From the NCBI GenBank assembly GCA_903916205.1, contig CAIWVX010000169.1, positions 1-6,494 on the forward strand: a DNA stretch of 6,494 bases, given 5' to 3'. Origin of the DNA: an uncultured beta proteobacterium (GTDB lineage Bacteria > Pseudomonadota > Gammaproteobacteria > Burkholderiales > Rhodocyclaceae). The notes below the pieces were generated by a model. It did not search any database and was not told the DNA's origin. It worked only from the letters and a program-made list of their open reading frames with translations. This document shows positions 1 through 6,416 of this stretch, one piece after another. Both the position numbers and the translations under genes were made by a program. Numbering within the stretch: the first letter of the stretch is position 1; each line of letters starts with the position of its first letter.

Positions 1-150
1 CGTGAAATTAAAAGCTATGATGAGTGTGTGCAAACGCAGGCAGAGCATCGTAGCGCGATGGAAGTGCGCGCCAAAGAAAAAGGGGTGACATTGCCAACAC
101 CACGCCGTAATGTTTGTGAAAAAATGAAGGCCAGCGAGACGGCCAAGTAA
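1..150 (+). CDS. C-terminal fragment of an unrecognised small protein
   Basis: Frame 1 is open from the window edge to a TAA at 148-150, giving 49 residues. The start lies outside the window. The fragment is hydrophilic and strongly charged, with many Lys, Arg and Glu, and has no membrane segment. It contains two cysteines, at fragment residues 9 (in YDECVQTQ) and 38 (in RRNVCEKM), separated by a Lys/Arg-rich and Pro-containing stretch. A disulfide-bonded small periplasmic protein is one possibility, but no signal peptide can be seen because the N-terminus is missing. The gene converges on the fumarase gene, with an inverted-repeat element and a bidirectional terminator between them. I do not recognise the family and assign no function. 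That it is a real gene rests on the open frame and the codon use; confidence is moderate. Confidence 0.55.
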   Translation, partial: REIKSYDECVQTQAEHRSAMEVRAKEKGVTLPTPRRNVCEKMKASETAK

Positions 151-166
151 CACCAAGTCGCTGTGT

Positions 167-334
167 GCGGTGAATTTATTCTACCGCTAACCCTTTGATT
201 TATCGTCATTCCGGGCTTGACCCGGAATCCAGTTCGTTTATCCAGCCAGTCTTTTTAAGATCTTGATCAGATTGACGAATAGGGCTTCTCACCTGCACGG
301 GAATGACGGTAAGTGGTTAGAAAAAATGCACCGT
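167..334. repeat. Nested imperfect inverted-repeat element (MITE-like or REP-like)
   Basis: The outer arms are 167-190 and 310-334. The reverse complement of the left arm matches the right arm at about 19 of 24 positions with one gap, and two of the mismatches would be G-U pairs in RNA. Inside lie perfect 9-bp inverted ends, cgtcattcc at 204-212 and ggaatgacg at 300-308. The core is about 105 bp and the whole element about 168 bp. No coding capacity and no clear target-site duplication were found, only a 6-base direct repeat gtgtgc at 163-168 and 350-355. The structure suggests a non-autonomous mobile or dispersed repeat. A structured 3' UTR is the alternative. Together with the terminator that follows, it accounts for the gene-free stretch 151-432. 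Confidence 0.5.
208..228. repeat. REP-like perfect hairpin within the element
   Basis: The perfect 8-bp arms attccggg (208-215) and cccggaat (221-228) enclose the loop cttga. The wider string, from cgtcattcc through ggaatccag, resembles the 'CGTCATTCC...GGAATCCAG' dispersed palindromes found in many proteobacterial intergenic regions. That similarity is from memory. The copy number in this genome cannot be judged from one window. Confidence 0.6.
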
Positions 335-387
335 GAGCCGCTCGGTAACGTGTGCAGTTTACGGGTTGAAAATAGGGCTATTCGATG

Positions 388-418
388 AAAAAAAACCGGC
401 GTGTGGCCGGCTTTTTTT
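388..418. terminator. Bidirectional intrinsic terminator between convergent genes
   Basis: The arms ccggc (396-400) and gccgg (406-410) form a 5-bp all-GC stem with a 5-base loop. A run of eight A lies on the left (388-395) and seven T on the right (412-418). Read on the minus strand this gives a GC hairpin followed by eight U, starting about 15 bases past the fumarase stop. It is therefore the fumarase terminator. On the plus strand the T-run could also stop transcription arriving from the gene that ends at 150. Confidence 0.85.
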
Positions 419-432
419 GCGCCAAAGAAAAC

Positions 433-1968
433 TCAGTGTGCCGCAGGTTCCGAATACGGAATTTTGCCGATTTTGATTTGCCATTCTTTCGGGCCGGTGG
501 TGTGAATGGCCGAGCCGCTTGAGTCTACCGCCACCGTCACCGGCATGTCTTGCAACTCGAATTCGTAGATGGCTTCCATGCCCAGATCGGCAAAGCCAAC
601 GACTTTTGAGGCTTTGATGGCTTTGGCGACGAGGTAGGCGGCACCGCCTACGGCCATGAGGTAAGCGGACTTGTTGTCTTTGATGGCGTCGATGGCGATT
701 TGGCCGCGCTCGGATTTTCCGACCATCGAGATGAGTCCGGTCTTTTCCAGCATCATGCGGGTGAATTTGTCCATGCGGGTGGCGGTCGTCGGGCCTGCCG
801 GGCCAACGACTTCGTCACCGACCGGGTCGACCGGGCCAACGTAATAGATGACGCGATTGGTGAAGTCGACCGGCAACGTTTCGCCTTTGGCGAGCATGTC
901 GGCGATGCGCTTGTGCGCGGCATCGCGACCGGTGAGCATTTTTCCGTTGAGCAGCAGGGTTTGCCCGGATTTCCAAGAGGCGACTTCTGCTTTGGTCAGC
1001 GTGTCGAGGTTGACGCGGGTGGCGGTTTTGAGATCGGCTTTCCAGGTGATGGCGGGCCAGTCTTCAAGTTTGGGGGGGGCAATTTTGGCCGGGCCGGAAC
1101 CGTCGAGATGAAAGTGGATGTGCCGGGTTGCCGCACAGTTGGGGATCATGGCGACCGGTAGGTTGGCGGCGTGAGTCGGGTAATCCACAACTTTGACATC
1201 GAGGACGGTGGTCAGGCCGCCGAGTCCTTGCGCACCGATGCCGAGGGCGTTGATTTTTTCGTAAAGCTCAAGGCGCAGTTCTTCGGCCCGGTTTTGGGCG
1301 CCGCGTGCTTTGAGTTCGTGCATGTTGAGCGGTGCCATCAGCGATTCTTTCGCCATTAGCATGGCTTTTTCTGGCGTGCCGCCGATGCCGATGCCGATGA
1401 TTCCCGGCGGGCACCAGCCCGCGCCCATCGTCGGTACGGTTTTGAGCACCCATTCGACGATGTCGTCGGACGGGTTGAGCATGGCAAACTTGGCTTTGGC
1501 TTCGGAACCGCCGCCCTTGGCCGCGCAGATGACTTCAACGTGGTGGCCGGGAACGATCTCGAAATGGACGATGGCCGGGGTGTTGTCTTTGGTGTTGTTG
1601 CGCTTTCCTGCCGGGTCAGCCAGCACCGAGGCGCGGAGTGGGTTGTTGGTGTCGGCGTAGGCGCGCTTAACGCCTTCATTGACCATTTCTTGCAGGCTCA
1701 TCGTGGCATCCGGCCATTGGACATTCATGCCGACTTTGAGAAAGACCATGCCAATACCGGTGTCCTGGCAAATCGGACGGTGTCCTTCGGCTGACATGCG
1801 CGAGTTAGTCAAAATCTGGGCAATGGCATCTTTGGCGGCGGGCGATTCTTCGCGTTCGTAGGCTTCGCCAAGGGCTTTGATGAAGTCGAGCGGGTGGTAA
1901 TAACTAATGTACTGAAAGGCATCGGCAATGCTCTGGATCAAATCTTCTTGGCGAATGTGGGTGGTCAT
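433..1968 (-). CDS. fumA: Class I fumarate hydratase ([4Fe-4S], FumA/FumB type)
   Basis: This cytoplasmic TCA-cycle enzyme interconverts fumarate and L-malate. The 511-residue product has both parts of the class I family: an N-terminal cluster-binding domain (about 10-285) and a C-terminal domain (about 290-500). Three cysteines suit the [4Fe-4S] ligands: C67 in RPICQDTG, C186 in GWCPPG and C278 in IPNCAATRH. From memory, their spacing is close to that of the Leishmania class I fumarases. D69, R348 (TGRDAAHKR), T394, R398 and K418 (GKSERG) fall where substrate and catalytic residues lie in those enzymes. The length is normal for single-chain bacterial forms, slightly shorter than E. coli FumA. 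The chosen ATG has only a weak Shine-Dalgarno (agaaag, six bases upstream), but the N-terminus fits the family. The gene is divergent from acs and ends at the hairpin terminator at 388-418. An oxygen- and iron-sensitive cluster is expected. The coding strand carries a run of eight C at codons 297-299, with the frame intact. Confidence 0.96.
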   Translation of the reverse strand: MTTHIRQEDLIQSIADAFQYISYYHPLDFIKALGEAYEREESPAAKDAIAQILTNSRMSAEGHRPICQDTGIGMVFLKVGMNVQWPDATMSLQEMVNEGVKRAYADTNNPLRASVLADPAGKRNNTKDNTPAIVHFEIVPGHHVEVICAAKGGGSEAKAKFAMLNPSDDIVEWVLKTVPTMGAGWCPPGIIGIGIGGTPEKAMLMAKESLMAPLNMHELKARGAQNRAEELRLELYEKINALGIGAQGLGGLTTVLDVKVVDYPTHAANLPVAMIPNCAATRHIHFHLDGSGPAKIAPPKLEDWPAITWKADLKTATRVNLDTLTKAEVASWKSGQTLLLNGKMLTGRDAAHKRIADMLAKGETLPVDFTNRVIYYVGPVDPVGDEVVGPAGPTTATRMDKFTRMMLEKTGLISMVGKSERGQIAIDAIKDNKSAYLMAVGGAAYLVAKAIKASKVVGFADLGMEAIYEFELQDMPVTVAVDSSGSAIHTTGPKEWQIKIGKIPYSEPAAH

Positions 1969-2135
1969 TTCGGGCTTTCTGAAAAAGAAGAGCGAAGTTT
2001 GCGGGAGAGAAAAGCGTCAACCATGTTATTCAAGGGTAGGAAACGCTTTGGCGGGCATTCTAATAAATCGCTGAAATTTTATCATCAATCAATCCTTGGA
2101 TTGCTGTTTGGCGTCGTGTTCAGCGTCGTGAATGA

Positions 2136-2164
2136 TTGACTGTCCGGTGTAAGTAAAATGTAAG
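2136..2164 (+). promoter_or_regulatory. Candidate sigma-70 promoter for acs (distal)
   Basis: TTGACT (2136-2141, 5 of 6 to consensus) and TGTAAG (2159-2164, 4 of 6) are separated by 17 bases. Transcription would start near 2171, about 185 bases before the acs start. The match is moderate, and such pairs occur by chance in AT-rich intergenic DNA. Confidence 0.3.
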
Positions 2165-2193
2165 GATACGAGCCTTTAATCTGTGTTGAATCT

Positions 2194-2203
2194 AATTATA
2201 ATT
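2194..2203. promoter_or_regulatory. Palindromic -10-like box usable in both directions
   Basis: The sequence aattataatt is a perfect 10-bp palindrome, so a consensus TATAAT is present on the plus strand (2197-2202) and on the minus strand (2200-2195). No good -35 lies 16-18 bases from it on either side, so any activity would need an activator. If it serves acs, the leader would be about 148 bases. Confidence 0.3.
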
Positions 2204-2280
2204 TTAATGGCACCGATGGCCCGTATCGACGATTTGTCTACCGCTTTGAGGGTCTGAGGTGTCAATTAATAGCCGGGTTT

Positions 2281-2300
2281 GTGATGGTGCGTGATGGTGC
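2281..2300. repeat. Two-copy tandem 10-mer upstream of acs
   Basis: gtgatggtgc occurs twice with no gap, and the period continues for one more base. It lies 56-76 bases upstream of the acs ATG. One helical turn between copies is compatible with a protein-binding site, or it may be a simple duplication. Confidence 0.6.
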
Positions 2301-2344
2301 GCGTTTGCAGACCAATCCAGAAAAACTATTTTTAAATAATGTAC

Positions 2345-2350
2345 AGGAGA
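2345..2350 (+). promoter_or_regulatory. Ribosome binding site that sets the acs start
   Basis: aggaga lies six bases before the ATG at 2357. An earlier in-frame ATG at 2339 would place this site inside the coding region and has no Shine-Dalgarno of its own. The 2357 start is therefore preferred. Confidence 0.85.
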
Positions 2351-2356
2351 ATAACT

Positions 2357-4324
2357 ATGTCCCTGAATGAGGCCGTACAACTCTTTCAACCGCCTGCCGA
2401 ATTTGTCAAACAGGCCACGATTTCTGGAATGGAGGCTTACCAGGCGCTCTGTGATGAAGCCCGTCAGGATTACACCGGCTACTGGGCGCGTCTGGCACGC
2501 GAGCATGTGAGCTGGAAGCACGCTTTTACCGAAGTGCTCGACGAATCGAATGCGCCTTTCTTCAAATGGTTTGCTGACGGTAAGTTGAACGTCTCCTATA
2601 ACTGTCTGGATCGTAACGTCGAAGCCGGTCTGGGTGACAAACTGGCCTTGGTGTCCGAAACCGATGATGGGCAAGTCAGGAAAGTTACCTACAAAGAACT
2701 CCTGGCTAGAGTCTGTCAATTTGCGAATGGCTTGCGCGCACAAGGGATCAAAAAAGGGGATCGCGTCATCATCTATATGGCGATGGGTATTGAAGGCGTG
2801 ATCGCCATGCAAGCCTGCGCCCGTATCGGGGCCATTCATTCGGTGGTGTTCGGTGGATTTTCGGCTCAATCGGTGCGTGATCGCATCAACGATGCCGGTG
2901 CTGTGGCGGTTATTACGACCGATGAGCAATGCCGTGGCGGCAAGAAACTCCCGCTTAAACCGGCGGTTGATGAAGGCATTGCCCTCGGCGGATGTGAGTC
3001 GATTAAGACCGTGATTGTTTTCAAGCGCACCGGGGGCGAATGCCCGATGGTTGCCGGGCGTGATATTGGGTGGGATGACGTTATTGCCGGTCAACCGGAC
3101 GTTTGTGAGCCGGAATGGGTCGAATCCGAGCATCCGCTATTTTTGCTGTATACCTCCGGTTCAACGGGTAAACCCAAAGGCGTTCAACACTCCACCGGCG
3201 GCTATTTGCTCCATGCCGTGCTGACCATGAAGTGGACGTTCGACCTCAAGCCACACGATATTTTCTGGTGTACTGCCGACATTGGCTGGGTCACGGGGCA
3301 TACCTACGTGGCTTATGGCCCGCTGGCCTGTGGTGGAACTCAAATGGTGTTTGAAGGGGTGCCAACGTATCCTGATGCGGGTCGCTTCTGGGAGCTTATT
3401 CAGAAACATAAAATTTCGATTTTCTATACCGCGCCGACGGCCATTCGTTCGCTGATTAAAGCGTCCGATACGCATCCTGAAGTGGACCCGACAAAATACG
3501 ATTTGTCGTCTCTGCGCCTCCTCGGTACGGTGGGTGAGCCGATCAATCCGGCGGCCTGGATGTGGTATTACAACCATGTCGGCGGGGGGCGTTGCCCGAT
3601 TGTTGATACCTTCTGGCAGACCGAAACCGGGGGGCACATGATTACGCCTCTCCCCGGTGTGACGCCGATGGTGCCGGGTTCGTGCACCCTGCCTTTCCCC
3701 GGAATCCAGGCCACGGTGGTTGATGAAACCGGGACGGAACTGGATTGGGGTAAAGGCGGATTGCTGGTGGTTACCAAGCCTTGGCCGTCGATGATCCGCA
3801 ATATTTGGAATGACCCTGAGCGCTTTAAGCGGTCTTATTATCCTGACGATTTCAACGGCAAATATTATCCTGCCGGTGACGGTTCGGTGCGCGATGTCAC
3901 TACCGGTTATTTCACGATCACCGGTCGAATTGATGACGTGCTCAATGTTTCGGGTCACCGCATGGGGACGATGGAGATTGAGTCGGCGCTGGTATCGCAT
4001 CCGATGGTGGCCGAGGCCGCCGTGGTGGGTCGTCCTGACGATCTGACGGGTGAAGCTATCTGTGCTTTCGTGGTGCTCAAAGGTGCGCGACCGGTCGGTG
4101 ACGTGGCTAATAAAATGATCAAAGAGTTGCAGGATCATGTGACCAAAGAAATCGGCCCGATCGCCAAGCCAAGAGACATCCGCTTTGGTGAAAATCTGCC
4201 GAAAACGCGCTCCGGGAAAATCATGCGTCGTCTGTTGCGTTCACTGGCCAAAGGCGAGCAGCTTGCCCAAGACGTTTCAACGCTCGAAAATCCGGCCATT
4301 CTCGAGCAGTTGAGAGGCAATTGA
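2357..4324 (+). CDS. acs: Acetyl-CoA synthetase (AMP-forming acetate--CoA ligase)
   Basis: This cytoplasmic enzyme joins acetate to CoA through an acetyl-AMP intermediate, releasing AMP and PPi, and so allows acetate to be used as a carbon source. The 655 residues match the usual Acs length (about 650). Propionyl-CoA synthetase PrpE is shorter. An N-terminal Acs cap (about 10-100) is followed by the large adenylate-forming domain. That domain carries the P-loop [11 protein letters not shown] (265-275), WVTGHTY (311-317), TVGEPI (391-396) and WQTETGG (420-426). W420 is the tryptophan that limits the acyl pocket to short chains. The hinge and C-terminal lid include [15 protein letters not shown] (523-537) and PKTRSGK (615-621). 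K621 is the catalytic lysine whose homologue in Salmonella is controlled by acetylation (Pat/CobB). The ATG at 2357 is chosen for its Shine-Dalgarno. It is divergent from fumarase and followed after 165 bases by the DUF294 gene on the same strand. No actP-type acetate symporter gene lies in the window. Confidence 0.97.
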   Translation: MSLNEAVQLFQPPAEFVKQATISGMEAYQALCDEARQDYTGYWARLAREHVSWKHAFTEVLDESNAPFFKWFADGKLNVSYNCLDRNVEAGLGDKLALVSETDDGQVRKVTYKELLARVCQFANGLRAQGIKKGDRVIIYMAMGIEGVIAMQACARIGAIHSVVFGGFSAQSVRDRINDAGAVAVITTDEQCRGGKKLPLKPAVDEGIALGGCESIKTVIVFKRTGGECPMVAGRDIGWDDVIAGQPDVCEPEWVESEHPLFLLYTSGSTGKPKGVQHSTGGYLLHAVLTMKWTFDLKPHDIFWCTADIGWVTGHTYVAYGPLACGGTQMVFEGVPTYPDAGRFWELIQKHKISIFYTAPTAIRSLIKASDTHPEVDPTKYDLSSLRLLGTVGEPINPAAWMWYYNHVGGGRCPIVDTFWQTETGGHMITPLPGVTPMVPGSCTLPFPGIQATVVDETGTELDWGKGGLLVVTKPWPSMIRNIWNDPERFKRSYYPDDFNGKYYPAGDGSVRDVTTGYFTITGRIDDVLNVSGHRMGTMEIESALVSHPMVAEAAVVGRPDDLTGEAICAFVVLKGARPVGDVANKMIKELQDHVTKEIGPIAKPRDIRFGENLPKTRSGKIMRRLLRSLAKGEQLAQDVSTLENPAILEQLRGN

Positions 4325-4336
4325 TGATCTTAGCCT

Positions 4337-4356
4337 GAGGTGGCAAGCCTCGTTTT
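4337..4356 (+). terminator. Weak candidate terminator after acs
   Basis: A 4-bp GC-rich stem (gagg/cctc) with a 7-base loop is followed by g and four T, 12 bases past the acs stop. The stem and T-run are short, so partial termination at best is expected and acs may be co-transcribed with the next gene. Confidence 0.25.
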
Positions 4357-4478
4357 ACCCGATAACGGCTTGTCAGGCTGGCGTACTTTGTGTGTCGGCT
4401 TGAGTTATCTGCGTCGCCACCTCATGCGCTGAAGATGCCTGTATTTATTGGCTTTCCCGGCCGATTTTTTACTCAGTC

Positions 4479-4484
4479 AAGGAG
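4479..4484 (+). promoter_or_regulatory. Ribosome binding site that sets the DUF294 gene start
   Basis: aaggag lies five bases before the ATG at 4490. An upstream in-frame TTG at 4448 would extend the protein by 14 residues, but it has no comparable site and would place this strong site inside the gene. Confidence 0.88.
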
Positions 4485-4489
4485 CAGGC

Positions 4490-6400
4490 ATGAGCAATAG
4501 TGCGACGCAGATGCTGGTTTCGGCAACCATCGAGTTTTTGCAGACGTATCCCCCGTTTGACCGCATGGAGCCGGAGTCGCTGGAGTTTCTTGCGGAACAC
4601 GTCAAGCTGGCCTATTTTCCGAAAAACTCGGAGATGATTTCAGCCCATTCAGGGGTTGTACACAGCTTGTATATCCTGCAACGTGGCAAGGTTAATGCGC
4701 GTCAGGCCGGGGATGTCAGTCTGGTTGAATATTCTTCGATGACGCTTGGCCCCGGAGAGTGTTTTCCGATTGGTACGGTGATGGCACAACGTGCTTCGAC
4801 CAATACATACACCGCGCTGGAAGATGTTTTTTGCTACGAATTAACCGCCGATGACTTTTTTGTCTTGATGCAAAAGAGTATGGCATTCAATCTTTTTTGT
4901 ACGCAATACATCGCCAGCTTGCTTAGTCAATCGCGGCAACAGTTGCAGAGCCAGTTTTCGCAGCGGGTGGCTGAACAGCAGACCATGAATTCGCCGCTGT
5001 CTTCGATTATCAAGAGAGAACCCATCGCCGTATCCCGTGATACGCCGATTCAGCAAGTAGTCGAGATCATGGCCGCTGGAAATATCGGCTCGATGATCAT
5101 CGTTGACGACGATAAAAGGCCGGTCGGTATTTTTACTCAGTCCGATGTGCTCAAGCGGATTGTGTTACCGAAAACCTCAATGGAGAACCCGATTCATTCG
5201 GTGATGTCGCCGGGGCCGCATACGCTGTCGCTGGCGGCTAATGCCTATGATGCGGCACTGGCCATGGCCATGCACGGCGTTCGTCATGTGCTGGCGGTCG
5301 ATGATGGCGGGCGTCTAAAAGGCGTGGTTTCTGAGCGCGATTTATTCGCCTTGCAACGGGTTGGTTTGCGTCAGATTCGTCATACGATTGATACGGCAAC
5401 GACCATTGATATGTTGTTGCAAGCCAGCCATGATGTGCGCCAGCTCTCACTTAATCTGCTGGCTCAGGGGGTCGGTGCCGAGCAGATTACTCAGTTTATT
5501 TCGGCGCTCAACGATACTTTGACCCGGCGCATCATCCAGCTCAATCTCGATCACCATGATCTATTTGGTATTGACTGGGCCTGGCTTTCATTTGGTTCCG
5601 AAGGCCGCGATGAGCAGACGTTCAGTACCGATCAAGATAACGGCATCATTTATCTTTGTACCGACATCATGGATCGTGAGCAGACTCAGTTGCGGCTGCT
5701 GGAATTTGCGCGTGACGTAAATGCCGATCTTGATCGCTGTGGGTTCCCTTTATGTAGCGGGAAAATCATGGCCAGTGTTCCCGAGTTGTGTCTGACACTC
5801 GACGAATGGGAGGAAAAAATTGGGCATTGGGTGCGTACCCCAGAACCCCATGCCTTGCTCAATGCCACAATCTTTTTCGATTTTCGTCCGCTTTTCGGGA
5901 AGTTCAATCTGGCAGACCGTCTGCGTCTTTCTTTGCTTAGGCAGACTCGGGGCAATCCTCTTTTCTTGCGTATGCTGGCGGCCAATGCCTTAAACGTGAT
6001 GCCGCCTTTGGGTAAGATTCGCGACTTTGTGACGGATGCCGATCCACAACATCCGGGAACCATCGACCTCAAGAAATTTGGAGCCCGCTTATTCATCGAC
6101 GCGGCGCGTATCTTTGCTATGGCGCATGACGTTTCTGCAACCAACACCGTGCAGCGCTTGAAACTGACCGCCGCCGTGATGAATATTTCCCCTGAAGATA
6201 CGTCGGCCTCCATTGACGCCTTCAACTTTATTCAGTTGATGCGCTTGCGCCATCAAGATTTTGAGCGCTCGCAGGGGAGGGCACCGAATAATCTGATTTG
6301 TCCCGATGATCTCAATGAGGTTGAGCGGCGTATTTTGAAAGAAGCCTTCCGTCAGGCGCGCAAATTGCAGCGCCGCCTCAAACTCGATTATCAGCTTTGA
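4490..6400 (+). CDS. cNMP-binding-like / CBS-pair / DUF294 nucleotidyltransferase-like protein
   Basis: This is a putative cytoplasmic signalling protein of 636 residues; no signal peptide or membrane segment is seen. An N-terminal cyclic-nucleotide-binding-like domain (about 20-140) has a divergent phosphate cassette around GPGECFPIG (87-95) and R101. A CBS pair follows at about 170-227 and 232-290. Each half has the G-x-x-[ST]-x-x-D adenine-nucleotide motif: GIFTQSD (213-219) and GVVSERD (278-284). After a helical linker comes the DUF294 GlnD-like nucleotidyltransferase domain (about 300-440). It has GSEGRDEQ (369-376) and the acidic pair D381 and D383 in TDQDN, which suit metal binding. 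The DUF294 C-terminal domain fills about 465-625. The GlnD resemblance suggests nucleotidylation of a partner protein, but neither substrate nor reaction is known for this family to my knowledge. It lies downstream of acs and 16 bases before the next gene, which suggests a role tied to acetate or adenylate status. Confidence 0.9.
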   Translation: MSNSATQMLVSATIEFLQTYPPFDRMEPESLEFLAEHVKLAYFPKNSEMISAHSGVVHSLYILQRGKVNARQAGDVSLVEYSSMTLGPGECFPIGTVMAQRASTNTYTALEDVFCYELTADDFFVLMQKSMAFNLFCTQYIASLLSQSRQQLQSQFSQRVAEQQTMNSPLSSIIKREPIAVSRDTPIQQVVEIMAAGNIGSMIIVDDDKRPVGIFTQSDVLKRIVLPKTSMENPIHSVMSPGPHTLSLAANAYDAALAMAMHGVRHVLAVDDGGRLKGVVSERDLFALQRVGLRQIRHTIDTATTIDMLLQASHDVRQLSLNLLAQGVGAEQITQFISALNDTLTRRIIQLNLDHHDLFGIDWAWLSFGSEGRDEQTFSTDQDNGIIYLCTDIMDREQTQLRLLEFARDVNADLDRCGFPLCSGKIMASVPELCLTLDEWEEKIGHWVRTPEPHALLNATIFFDFRPLFGKFNLADRLRLSLLRQTRGNPLFLRMLAANALNVMPPLGKIRDFVTDADPQHPGTIDLKKFGARLFIDAARIFAMAHDVSATNTVQRLKLTAAVMNISPEDTSASIDAFNFIQLMRLRHQDFERSQGRAPNNLICPDDLNEVERRILKEAFRQARKLQRRLKLDYQL

Positions 6401-6416
6401 TTGGGATGGTTTAAGC

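Larger units (their letters stand above)
1969..2356. promoter_or_regulatory. Divergent fumarase/acs intergenic control region
   Basis: This 388-base stretch separates the two divergent starts and must hold the promoters of both genes. Visible elements are a palindrome caatcc-tt-ggattg (2090-2103), direct repeats gcgtcgtg at 2111-2118 and 2123-2130 (12 bases apart), a palindromic aattataatt (2194-2203), and a tandem 10-mer gtgatggtgc at 2281-2290 and 2291-2300. No convincing gene lies here. I could not pick a good -35/-10 pair for fumarase. Operator assignments would be guesses. Confidence 0.6.
4325..4489 (+). other. Structured intergenic region between acs and the DUF294 gene
   Basis: A perfect 9-bp inverted repeat, tgaggtggc (4336-4344) and gccacctca (4416-4424), encloses a second one, gataac (4361-4366) and gttatc (4404-4409). 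The left outer arm overlaps a smaller hairpin, gagg (4337-4340) with cctc (4348-4351), followed by TTTT at 4353-4356. The two folds exclude each other. A further alternative pairs caagcc (4344-4349) with ggcttg (4367-4372). No strong sigma-70 promoter is seen, although TTGTCA (4370-4375) resembles a -35. The region could be an attenuator-like leader, a processed RNA element or an operator. It contains no convincing ORF. Confidence 0.45.

Noticed and set aside
700..1161. Plus-strand open frames antisense to fumarase
   Set aside because: They overlap the conserved fumarase frame completely, and their translations show low-complexity, shadow-like composition.
2295..2308. Possible sigma-54 promoter (TGG...TTGC) before acs
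   Set aside because: The GG (2296-2297) and GC (2307-2308) are nine bases apart instead of the required ten, and the -24 half is poor, so the spacing rule fails.
2339..2356. Earlier in-frame ATG for acs that would add six residues
   Set aside because: The Shine-Dalgarno aggaga at 2345-2350 would then be inside the coding region, and no ribosome site precedes 2339. The start at 2357 fits better.
2204..3133. Long minus-strand open frame (309 codons) over the start of acs
   Set aside because: It lies antisense to a confident acs gene, its product is rich in His and Arg with no recognisable domain, and it is explained by codon bias of the plus-strand gene.
3161..4138. Long minus-strand open frame (325 codons) inside acs
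   Set aside because: As above: an antisense shadow of conserved Acs sequence, with no family resemblance and no ribosome site noted.
4449..4470. Terminator-like ggc...gcc plus TTTTTT just before the DUF294 gene
   Set aside because: Only about three base pairs form before the T-run, too weak for an intrinsic terminator.
4448..4489. TTG start giving 14 extra residues on the DUF294 protein
   Set aside because: The strong aaggag at 4479-4484 points to the ATG at 4490, and the upstream TTG lacks such a site.
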